Shown in pieces: positions 1 through 6,688 of a stretch of 8,113 bases of DNA. A model generated the notes under the pieces. That model was given only the letters and a program-made list of their open reading frames with translations, made no database searches and was not told where the DNA came from. Source of the stretch: Armatimonadota bacterium (GTDB lineage: Bacteria > Actinomycetota > Acidimicrobiia > Spongiisociales > UBA5794); assembly GCA_008501565.1 (NCBI GenBank), contig QQUL01000380.1, positions 1 to 8,113 of the forward strand, read 5' to 3'. How positions within the stretch are numbered: the stretch's first letter is position 1; the number at the start of each line of letters is the position of its first letter. A program made the translations under genes and the position numbers.

Positions 1-2212
1 GCCCACCGGACGCATTGAACGAGAAACGCCCCGGCTTGTACCCACGCATCCTGGAGTCCTCGGTCGATGCAAAGAGTTGACGGATGGCATCGAACACCTT
101 GGTGTAGGTCACCGGGTTGGAGCGAGGCGTGCGACCAATCGGTGACTGGTCGATGTTGATCACCTTGTCGACCAGATCAAGTCCTTCTGTCATCTTGTGC
201 CGTCCGGGCCGGGTACGAGATCCGTGAAGGGAGCCGTGGAGTGTCTTGGACAGGATCTCTTGAACGAGAGACGACTTGCCACTCCCTGAGACCCCGGTCA
301 CCGCCGTCAACACACCGAGTGGAAACTCGACATCGATTCCTTTGAGGTTGTTCTCCTCAGCACCTCGAATGGTGATGTGCTCACCACGCCCATTGCGGCG
401 GGTTTCCGGGATCGCGATCGTTCGCTTCCCAGCGAGGTACTGGCCAGTGATCGACTGTTCCGTGGCCTCGAGATCCTTCACCATCCCCTGTGCCACGATT
501 GCTCCCCCGTGCTCACCGGCTCCCGGGCCGATGTCAACGATGTGATCCGCGATACGGATGGTGTCCTCGTCGTGTTCGACAACGATGAGCGTATTCCCGA
601 GATCCCGCAACCTCAGGAGGGTCTCGATCAATCGTTGATTGTCCCGCTGATGCAGTCCAATCGAAGGCTCGTCCAAGATGTACAACACGCCAACAAGACC
701 CGACCCAATCTGAGTTGCCAGCCGAATACGTTGTGCTTCGCCACCTGCAAGCGTCGCAGCCGAACGTGCCAGGGTCAGGTAATCGAGACCGACAGCAACA
801 AGGAAGTCAAGACGTTCGGTGATCTCCTTCACGATCGGGTCGGCGATCGTGGCGTTTCTCTCGTCAAGCTCGATCCCGTTCAGAAAGTCGAGCGTCGAGC
901 GCAGACTCATCCGCGATACGTCGGCGATGTTCCGACCGTCGATTGTGACGGCAAGAGATACAGGATTCAGCCTGCCTCCCTCGCAGGTCGCGCAAGGAAT
1001 CTCACGCATGTACTGCTGGTATCCGGCGCGAGCACCATCGGATTCCGAATCCGTGTACCGACGTTCGACCCACGGCAGGACACCCTCATACCTTGCGTCG
1101 TACGAGCGCTGCCGTCCGAACCGATTCTCGTAGCGAACCGTGTACGCCTCGTCCCCACCACCATTGAGAAACAGGTCCTTGTGCTTCTGCGACAGAGACG
1201 ACCACGGAACATCAACGTCGATACCGTGCACATCGGCAACACTTCGGATCAAACGCTGGTAGTACGTCATGCGATGCCTGCCACGCCACGGTCCGATTGC
1301 GCCTTCCGCAAGCGTCATGTCTGGCTGTGGCACGACAAGATCTGCGTCAACCTGATATCGGGTTCCGATTCCCGAACATGCGGAACACGCTCCGTAGGGG
1401 CTGTTGAATGAGAAGTTTCGGGGCTGGAGGTCTTCGAACGACAGGCCGCACTCAGGGCACGCAAACGCTTGTGAGAAAGAGAGTGTTGGACCGTCTTCGA
1501 TGTCTACGAGGGCGGTGCCGTCGGCGAGGTCGAGTGCAGTCTCAATCGAATCGGTCAAACGCCGTTCGATCCCCTTCTTACGCACCAGGCGGTCAACGAC
1601 CACCTCGATCGTGTGCTGTTCATATCGGGCAAGCTCGACGTCATCGGCCAATTCGGTGATTTTCCCATCGATGCGAGCACGGGAGAATCCCGCCTTCACA
1701 AGATCGGCAAGAAGCTGGTCGTACTCGCCCTTCCTGCCCTGAACGACCGGAGCAAGCACCATGAAACGGGTATCCATGTCGAGTTCGAGCACGCGATCAA
1801 CGATCTGCTGGGGTGACTGCCGCGACACTGCATTGCCGTCATTGGGGCAGTGAGGTATACCTATTCGTGCATACAACAATCGCAGATAATCGTGGATCTC
1901 GGTCACCGTTCCAACCGTCGATCTCGGGTTGCGGCTCGCAGTTTTCTGATCAATCGAAATGGCTGGTGACAGACCCTCGATGAAATCAACATTCGGCTTG
2001 TCCATCTGGCCGAGGAATTGCCGGGCATACGCGGACAGGCTTTCGACATATCGGCGCTGACCCTCGGCGTAGATGGTGTCGAACGCAAGCGAGGATTTCC
2101 CAGATCCCGACAGACCGGTGAACACGATCAATGCGCCACGCGGTAGCTCAAGATCAATGTTCTTCAGGTTGTGTTCTCTGGCACCTTTGATGACGATGCT
2201 GTCACGTGACAT
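1..2212 (-). CDS. uvrA: UvrABC excinuclease ABC subunit A, UvrA (3' end outside window)
   Basis: UvrA is the ATP-dependent damage sensor of nucleotide excision repair; as a dimer it scans DNA and loads UvrB at lesions. The first 737 residues are visible out of the usual 940–970. They show the N-terminal Walker A (GLSGSGKS, residues 33–40), the UvrB-binding and insertion region, the first zinc module with Cys252, Cys255, Cys276 and Cys279 around the typical PRNFSFNSPYG segment, the ABC signature LAGGEAQR (488–495), Walker B with LDEPSIGLHQRDN (513–525) and the second Walker A (GVSGSGKS, 640–647). The window ends at FSFNASGG, just before the second zinc module. Start: ATG at 2212 gives MSRDSIVIKGAREHN, matching family N-termini; an in-frame ATG at 2221 is possible, and the only Shine-Dalgarno-like AGGA lies 3 nt before that one and 12 nt before 2212. 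A TANNNT (TACACT, 2293–2288) could be a -10 for a roughly 75-nt leader. The signature has Ala in place of the usual Ser. Confidence 0.98.
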   Translation of the reverse strand, partial: MSRDSIVIKGAREHNLKNIDLELPRGALIVFTGLSGSGKSSLAFDTIYAEGQRRYVESLSAYARQFLGQMDKPNVDFIEGLSPAISIDQKTASRNPRSTVGTVTEIHDYLRLLYARIGIPHCPNDGNAVSRQSPQQIVDRVLELDMDTRFMVLAPVVQGRKGEYDQLLADLVKAGFSRARIDGKITELADDVELARYEQHTIEVVVDRLVRKKGIERRLTDSIETALDLADGTALVDIEDGPTLSFSQAFACPECGLSFEDLQPRNFSFNSPYGACSACSGIGTRYQVDADLVVPQPDMTLAEGAIGPWRGRHRMTYYQRLIRSVADVHGIDVDVPWSSLSQKHKDLFLNGGGDEAYTVRYENRFGRQRSYDARYEGVLPWVERRYTDSESDGARAGYQQYMREIPCATCEGGRLNPVSLAVTIDGRNIADVSRMSLRSTLDFLNGIELDERNATIADPIVKEITERLDFLVAVGLDYLTLARSAATLAGGEAQRIRLATQIGSGLVGVLYILDEPSIGLHQRDNQRLIETLLRLRDLGNTLIVVEHDEDTIRIADHIVDIGPGAGEHGGAIVAQGMVKDLEATEQSITGQYLAGKRTIAIPETRRNGRGEHITIRGAEENNLKGIDVEFPLGVLTAVTGVSGSGKSSLVQEILSKTLHGSLHGSRTRPGRHKMTEGLDLVDKVINIDQSPIGRTPRSNPVTYTKVFDAIRQLFASTEDSRMRGYKPGRFSFNASGG

Positions 2213-2314
2213 CGTGTGCATGTGTCCTGTTGATCGGTTCGGCTGCCTGAGTCGCTTCGGAACCCCAATCCGTCGACCCGGTCTGCGAGTGTACCGAGCA
2301 GGTGTGACAGAATT

Positions 2315-2363
2315 CCGATGACCGACTACCAACGTCCGACAACCGACTAGGGATGACCGGCAT
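2315..2363. repeat. Degenerate 7-bp tandem repeat array (consensus CCGACNA) upstream of uvrA
   Basis: Reading the plus strand in steps of seven gives CCGATGA (2315), CCGACTA (2322), CCAACGT (2329), CCGACAA (2336) and CCGACTA (2343), then weaker units GGGATGA (2350) and CCGGCAT (2357). The array also reads as two 14-bp direct repeats, 2315–2328 and 2336–2349, identical at 12 of 14 bases and 21 bp apart. It covers the stop codon of the glycosyltransferase gene and lies 103 bp or more upstream of the uvrA start. It may be a decayed microsatellite or a set of binding sites spaced about two helical turns apart; the sequence alone does not say which. Confidence 0.6.
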
Positions 2364-3549
2364 CAAGAGGCGGAGGTCGGATTGCCCTCATCCCCGGCGG
2401 TCGAAATGCTGCGAGCGCAAAGGCCGCAGCTGTGGCGAGAATCGGAATGAACAGGGGACTCCAGCCGATCGCCATGGCGGGAGCCTGTAGCCACGTCACG
2501 GCGACGATCGATGAGATCGCAAGCCAATGCAAGCCTCTGGCCCATGCAAGCGTGGTGATCACGGTCACTGCCGTCAACGTGGCGTCGTAGTACAGAGCAG
2601 ATGGAGCAGCGACGAGGATTACCGGTGCAGCCGCATACCACGGAATACTTGTCCAACGTCGCGTGGCTGTGGCGACGGCAAACGGGATCGCGGTCGCAAG
2701 CACCACCGCCATTGCGATCCAGGTCGCGGCTCCACCAGGACCCATCACATTCTGGAACCATCCCCATGCCGAGATCATCAGCGGTCCGTTCACATCAAGG
2801 TTCTCGGCACCAAAGTCTGCAACAGCTTCAAGCCAGGTCGTGATCCAGAAACCTCCGGTGACGACTGCTCCGATACCGAAGAGAAACACGGCAACGGGAA
2901 TCGACCACATGATCGCCCGCCACCTTCGCCCGACGAGCAGAAGCGCGAGGACAAGCAAACCAAACTGCGGCTTGTAGAGCAAGCATGCGGCAACCGAACC
3001 GGTTGCAAAGGGGCGATCGTCATCGTCGAATCGGGCCACCAGTGCGAATCCAAGCAATGTGAAGGTGGCGTTCTGCCCTCCCATCACGGACCGTAGAACC
3101 GGATAGGACATCAAACAGGCAACAAGCGCTATGCCGAGGCGACCCCATCCGTCGAGGTAGCCCCGCACGAGCGGGCGAATCGCCACGAGTGCCCCAACGA
3201 GGGCGGCGAGTGCCAGAGCAGTATGAATCCCGAACGCAAGCCCGAAAGGCATCCACGCAAGCGACGAATACACCACCGCCGTGTAGGGCGGATAGGCAAA
3301 GTACAGAAACTGTCCATCAACGAGGAGATCAGATTGTGCAGTCTGCTGGAAGGCTGGGTCATAGAGCTGTGAACCATTGCCATCGAGAACGATCCTGCCG
3401 GCTGCGTAGAAGGACGGAAAGTCGCCACCGAGGCGCCCGTTGACAGCACCGATGTCAGACGCGACACCGACGCCTATCGCGACCACGGCAAACGTTCCGA
3501 CGATCAGCCACGGAGCAAACCTGACAAGCGGGGACTTCAACGAGAACAT
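2347..3549 (-). CDS. GT87-family (DUF2029) polyprenyl-phosphate-dependent mannosyltransferase-like membrane protein
   Basis: This 400-residue protein is very hydrophobic, with roughly ten membrane segments, the first at about residues 12–31. After it comes the GT87 hallmark GGDFPSFYAAGR (41–52), in which Asp43 matches the catalytic acid of GT-C enzymes such as mycobacterial PimE. Other family landmarks are the loop FAYPPY (84–89), GGQNATF (157–163) and YKPQFGL (192–198). GT87 enzymes use polyprenyl-phosphate-linked sugars, usually mannose, on the outer face of the membrane to extend glycolipids or glycans; the actual donor and acceptor here are unknown. ATG at 3549 gives a normal short cytosolic N-terminus. 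No Shine-Dalgarno is visible, and a possible -10 (TACGCT, 3565–3560) implies a nearly leaderless message. The gene lies between the lipoprotein gene and uvrA, on the same strand but with gaps of 104 and 134 bp, so it may be transcribed separately. The family call is strong; the substrate is not known. Confidence 0.88.
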   Translation of the reverse strand: MFSLKSPLVRFAPWLIVGTFAVVAIGVGVASDIGAVNGRLGGDFPSFYAAGRIVLDGNGSQLYDPAFQQTAQSDLLVDGQFLYFAYPPYTAVVYSSLAWMPFGLAFGIHTALALAALVGALVAIRPLVRGYLDGWGRLGIALVACLMSYPVLRSVMGGQNATFTLLGFALVARFDDDDRPFATGSVAACLLYKPQFGLLVLALLLVGRRWRAIMWSIPVAVFLFGIGAVVTGGFWITTWLEAVADFGAENLDVNGPLMISAWGWFQNVMGPGGAATWIAMAVVLATAIPFAVATATRRWTSIPWYAAAPVILVAAPSALYYDATLTAVTVITTLAWARGLHWLAISSIVAVTWLQAPAMAIGWSPLFIPILATAAAFALAAFRPPGMRAIRPPPLDAGHP

Positions 3550-3559
3550 ACGGATGCCG

Positions 3560-3565
3560 AGCGTA
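3560..3565 (-). promoter_or_regulatory. Possible -10 element of the GT87 gene (near-leaderless)
   Basis: TACGCT on the minus strand fits TANNNT and ends 10 nt before the ATG at 3549, so transcription would start only a few bases before the codon. No Shine-Dalgarno is seen between the two, and there is no clear -35. Such hexamers occur by chance, so the call is weak. Confidence 0.25.
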
Positions 3566-3582
3566 CCCGACAGCTCCGAAAC

Positions 3583-3612
3583 GTTCGCCTACCGAACACC
3601 CGTCTTTGACGG
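3583..3612. repeat. Two adjacent short inverted repeats between lipoprotein and GT87 genes
   Basis: GTTCG (3583–3587) pairs with CGAAC (3593–3597) across a 5-nt loop, and CCGTC (3600–3604) pairs with GACGG (3608–3612) across TTT. Both stems are perfect 5-bp matches and only two bases separate them. They lie in the 104-bp gap after the lipoprotein stop and before the GT87 start. Neither is followed by a run of T on the minus strand, so they do not look like a standard intrinsic terminator. They could be a weak transcript-end structure, an operator, or chance. Confidence 0.35.
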
Positions 3613-3653
3613 CATGGCAGTGGCTGTCGGCGGTTGCGAGCGATGTCGTGTCG

Positions 3654-4544
3654 CTAAGGAGCTGGGACGAACATGAGACAGTCGGCGCTTGGGGGGCACC
3701 ATTCGCCGCCCGAGGTTGGATCGAATGGAACCAATACGGGCATGTCCGAGCGTTCGAAGATGTGCAGCCTCGTGTCCCCGGGTGTACCCAGGCATGCTGC
3801 TTGGACGAGCACCGGATCTTCCATCTCGAGCCCGACGTTTTCTGGCACGCTCCAGACGAAGGTCTCGGATAGGCCGCATGATCGGGTGAATGCTTCGTCC
3901 TCGCGGTTGATCCGAACCGCCTCACCTGAGTCAAGGTTGAACACAATGTCGGAGTCAGATATCACTACGGTTGCCACTGGATTCTCGTTCAGCTCCGGGT
4001 TGTTCGCATCCTCGTAGCGGCCAATGGGATCAACGCCAGATGACAACACGAGACAGGCCTCATCGGCCCCACATGACACCACCGGACCACGTTCACCGGG
4101 GTCCTCAGACTTCACTGTGACAACCGGACTCCCCTCGAAACTCCCTGGCCAGATCACCGGTCGGTCAATGACGAGTCCTGCGATCCTGAGTGGTTCGACC
4201 CCGAGAACCAAGACTTCCTTCTGAGCTCTGAACGGCCCGGATCCCTCGCTGTCGACGACGGCTCGACGCTCCTGGACACGACGCGACGTCACGTGGTGCC
4301 CGTCGGCGATCACTGTCACATCGTCACCATCCACGATCATTTCGATCGATTCCGCACCTTCGGCTCGAAGAACAGGGAAGCCACCGGGGATCCCTTCTGC
4401 CCCGGGTTGTTCGAGCTGTTCCGACGTTGGGACCAGAGCGCGATAGCTTCCATCATCAACCGGGTTGACGACGGCTCCTCCACAGGACGTCAATACCACC
4501 GTAAAGGTGAGAGCGACCGCTGCAATAACTCTGGCCTGCCTCAC
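3654..4544 (-). CDS. Secreted lipoprotein of unknown function, cysteine-rich
   Basis: I do not recognise the family. GTG at 4544 is chosen as the start: AGGAAGG lies 7 nt upstream, and the resulting N-terminus (MRQAR, then a hydrophobic stretch at residues 6–18, then lipobox LTSC ending at Cys21) is a textbook lipoprotein signal peptide. The mature protein of about 276 residues should be lipid-anchored on the outer face of the membrane. It is acidic, Gly/Val/Asp-rich, seemingly mostly beta-strand, and has no membrane segment after the signal. Six further cysteines occur: 158 and 164, 223, 251, and 283 and 289. The first and last pairs are both C-x5-C followed by Leu, which suggests disulfides and a possible internal duplication. 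The GT87 gene follows after 104 bp and uvrB precedes by 125 bp. An envelope role is inferred only from export and the neighbouring glycosyltransferase. Confidence 0.85.
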   Translation of the reverse strand: MRQARVIAAVALTFTVVLTSCGGAVVNPVDDGSYRALVPTSEQLEQPGAEGIPGGFPVLRAEGAESIEMIVDGDDVTVIADGHHVTSRRVQERRAVVDSEGSGPFRAQKEVLVLGVEPLRIAGLVIDRPVIWPGSFEGSPVVTVKSEDPGERGPVVSCGADEACLVLSSGVDPIGRYEDANNPELNENPVATVVISDSDIVFNLDSGEAVRINREDEAFTRSCGLSETFVWSVPENVGLEMEDPVLVQAACLGTPGDTRLHIFERSDMPVLVPFDPTSGGEWCPPSADCLMFVPAP

Positions 4545-4551
4545 TCCCGAT

Positions 4552-4558
4552 CCTTCCT
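4552..4558 (-). promoter_or_regulatory. Strong ribosome binding site of the lipoprotein gene
   Basis: AGGAAGG on the minus strand lies 7 nt before the GTG at 4544. It decides the start over the in-frame ATG at 4589, which would put 15 extra residues before the signal peptide. It is the best Shine-Dalgarno in the window; the other genes have weak or no such site. Confidence 0.8.
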
Positions 4559-4571
4559 GACGAACTAGACA

Positions 4572-4584
4572 CACGGTAACCGTG
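4572..4584. promoter_or_regulatory. Perfect 13-bp palindrome, candidate operator of the lipoprotein gene
   Basis: CACGGT (4572–4577), one central base, then ACCGTG (4579–4584) form a perfect inverted repeat 27 bp upstream of the lipoprotein start. On the minus strand it is preceded by TTGGTC, a poor -35 match overlapping its edge by one base pair or so, and followed by TAGTTC, a poor -10 match, with about 16 bp between them. If those are the promoter, the palindrome would fill the spacer, a classic repressor position. The palindrome is certain; its role is inferred. Confidence 0.45.
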
Positions 4585-4605
4585 ACCAATCCTTGGTGGG
4601 AGGTC

Positions 4606-4620
4606 CGCGACAGGCTCGCG
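4606..4620. repeat. Short GC-rich inverted repeat downstream of uvrB
   Basis: CGCGA (4606–4610) and TCGCG (4616–4620) pair perfectly around a 5-nt loop, 50 bp after the uvrB stop. No T-run follows on the minus strand. It may help end or stabilise the coaE–uvrB message, but the stem is short and chance is a fair alternative. Confidence 0.3.
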
Positions 4621-4669
4621 ACGTGGCAAACGTATCAAGGCGCTGGCCGACACGCTGGTGGGAAGGAAG

Positions 4670-6688
4670 CTAGCGTGCTGCGTCCATCAGCTCACGCAGT
4701 TCCCTCTTCAGGTCGCTGATCTCATCTCGGAGGCGAGCGGCATACTCGAATCGGAGCTCAGCAGCCGCCTCGTTCATCTCTTCTTCAAGTGATTGGATCA
4801 ACCGCCGCAGATCCGGCGTTGTCAGATCGAGAGGCTCCCGCCGCCGCAGCTCAGAAGCCCTGCGGTCCACCGAAGGGGCATGACCGGACGAGACCAATTC
4901 CAAGATGTCCGACACCTTCTTGCGAATCGTCTGAGGATCGATGCCGTGCTCCTCGTTGTACTCGAGCTGCCGCATACGACGCCGGTTGGTCTCACTGAGG
5001 GCTCGCCGCATGGAGTCCGTAACGGAGTCTGCATACATGATCACAGACCCATCCACATTCCGTGCCGCACGTCCAATCGTCTGAATCAGACTGGTCCCTG
5101 ACCGCAGAAACCCCTCCTTGTCAGCATCAAGGATCGCCACGAGCGCCACTTCCGGAAGGTCGAGCCCTTCCCGGAGAAGGTTCACACCGATGAGCACGTC
5201 ATACTCGCCTAGTCGTAGATCGCGCAAGATCTGTACCCGTTCAAGAGTGTCGATGTCACTGTGGAGGTACCTCGCGCGCACACCCAGTTCGAGGAGATAG
5301 TCAGAAAGATCCTCGGCCATCTTCTTCGTGAGGGTTGTCACGAGCACACGCTGGTCGTTGGCAGCGGCCTCTTGAACTTCGCCGACGAGATCATCGATCT
5401 GCCCCTTCGTCGGCCGAACCAGCACTTCCGGATCGACGAGTCCTGTTGGACGGATGATCTGCTCGACCACTTGAGCCGATTCGCGAATCTCCCATGCGCT
5501 CGGTGTGGCGGAGAGGAGGACGGCTTGGTTCACCCTGCCGTACCACTCGTCGAACGTGAGCGGTCGGTTGTCCATCGCTGACGGCAGACGAAATCCATGA
5601 TCAATCAGGACATCCTTTCGGGATCTATCGCCCGCAAACTGGCCGTTGATCTGGGGAATCGTCACATGGCTCTCGTCGATCACCATCAAGAAATCATCCG
5701 GGAAGTAGTCGAGCAACGTGAAGGGAGCTTCACCCGGCTCTCTCCCGTCGAGATAGCGCGAATAGTTCTCGATGCCTGAGCAGTATCCGACCTCGCGCAT
5801 CATCTCGATGTCATAGTTCGTACGCATCCGCAACCGCTGTGCTTCGAGCATCTTGCCCTTGCGCTCAAGCTTGCCCAGGTGCGTTTCGAGCTCTCGCTCA
5901 ATGCCGAGGATCGCTCCCTCCAGGATCTCGCTCGATGTCACATAGTGCGTTGCCGGGTACACGAAGACCTCGGTGAGTTCTTCGATCACCTCGCCGGTGA
6001 TCGGGTTCATGCGGGAGATTCGCTCAACCTCGTCGCCCCAGTACTCGACACGCACGATGGTCTCGTCATAGGTGGGAAATACCTCGAGCGTGTCACCCTT
6101 GACGCGGAATGTTCCGCGGGTCAGGTTCACTTCGTTGCGGTCGTATTGGATGTTGACGAGGCGCTTGATGGCTTCATCGAGCGAGAACTCGACTCCTTGG
6201 ATCAAGCGGAGCAGCTGTCCCTCGTAATGCTCGGGCGAGCCAAGCCCGTAGATCGCTGACACCGACGCCACGATGATCACATCTCGGCGCGTGAGTAGCG
6301 CTGCGGTGGCGGCGTGGCGCAGACGATCGATTTCATCGTTGACGGTTGACTCCTTCTCGATATAGGTGTCGGTCTGAGCGATGTATGCCTCGGGCTGGTA
6401 GTAGTCGTAGTAGGAGACGAAGTACTCGACCCGGTTGTTCGGGAAGAACTGACGGAATTCGTTGGCAAGCTGCGCCGCCAGAGCCTTGTTCGGAGCAAGG
6501 ACGAGTGTGGGCCTCTGGACTCGCTCAATGGTCCACGCAATGGTTGCTGACTTGCCGGAGCCTGTGATGCCCAAGAGTGTCTGAAACCTGTCTCCGCGCT
6601 CGATTCCCTCAACTATTTGAGCGATCGCCTCCGGTTGGTCTCCACTCGGCTGAAAGTCACTCACGACCTCGAAGGGGACGAACTTCAC
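4670..6688 (-). CDS. uvrB: UvrABC excinuclease ABC subunit B, UvrB
   Basis: UvrB is the helicase-like damage-verification protein of nucleotide excision repair. UvrA loads it onto lesion-containing DNA, and it then binds UvrC for incision. The 672-residue protein is full length. It shows the N-terminal FQPSGDQPEAI, Walker A GITGSGKS (40–47, Lys46), the aromatic beta-hairpin that clamps one strand (Tyr93, Tyr94, Tyr96, Tyr97, Tyr102), Walker B DESH (338–341), LSATPS, helicase motif VI QTIGRAARN (536–544), and a C-terminal charged UVR helical hairpin (about 630–665) for UvrC contact. The start is GTG at 6688, giving MKFVPFEVVSDF; it overlaps the coaE stop as GTGA, so translation is probably coupled and no separate strong Shine-Dalgarno is seen. 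The KSAT ending of Walker A is typical of actinobacterial UvrB as I know it. No canonical actinobacterial SOS box is seen upstream, including before coaE. Confidence 0.99.
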   Translation of the reverse strand: MKFVPFEVVSDFQPSGDQPEAIAQIVEGIERGDRFQTLLGITGSGKSATIAWTIERVQRPTLVLAPNKALAAQLANEFRQFFPNNRVEYFVSYYDYYQPEAYIAQTDTYIEKESTVNDEIDRLRHAATAALLTRRDVIIVASVSAIYGLGSPEHYEGQLLRLIQGVEFSLDEAIKRLVNIQYDRNEVNLTRGTFRVKGDTLEVFPTYDETIVRVEYWGDEVERISRMNPITGEVIEELTEVFVYPATHYVTSSEILEGAILGIERELETHLGKLERKGKMLEAQRLRMRTNYDIEMMREVGYCSGIENYSRYLDGREPGEAPFTLLDYFPDDFLMVIDESHVTIPQINGQFAGDRSRKDVLIDHGFRLPSAMDNRPLTFDEWYGRVNQAVLLSATPSAWEIRESAQVVEQIIRPTGLVDPEVLVRPTKGQIDDLVGEVQEAAANDQRVLVTTLTKKMAEDLSDYLLELGVRARYLHSDIDTLERVQILRDLRLGEYDVLIGVNLLREGLDLPEVALVAILDADKEGFLRSGTSLIQTIGRAARNVDGSVIMYADSVTDSMRRALSETNRRRMRQLEYNEEHGIDPQTIRKKVSDILELVSSGHAPSVDRRASELRRREPLDLTTPDLRRLIQSLEEEMNEAAAELRFEYAARLRDEISDLKRELRELMDAAR

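Noticed and set aside
377..1411. A 344-codon open frame on the plus strand
   Set aside because: It lies wholly opposite uvrA, whose protein motifs are continuous through the region. The plus-strand translation is rich in Arg and shows no domain; long antisense frames are common in GC-rich genes.
2225..2265. GGTTC/GAACC pair upstream of uvrA as a LexA site
   Set aside because: The half-sites are about 19 bp apart, far from the N4 spacing of an actinobacterial SOS box, and the stem is too short for a convincing hairpin.
2527..3096. A 189-codon open frame on the plus strand
   Set aside because: It is antisense to the GT87 gene, has low-complexity His/Arg/Gly content and no family resemblance.
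3639..3655. Inverted repeat AGCGA/TCGCT at the lipoprotein stop codon as a terminator
   Set aside because: The stem is only 5 bp with a 7-nt loop, and no T-run follows on the minus strand; it is at chance level for this composition.
4545..4589. ATG at 4589 as start of the lipoprotein
   Set aside because: The GTG at 4544 has AGGAAGG at ideal spacing and directly gives a signal peptide; the longer form places 15 residues ahead of it and overlaps the ribosome binding site and palindrome.
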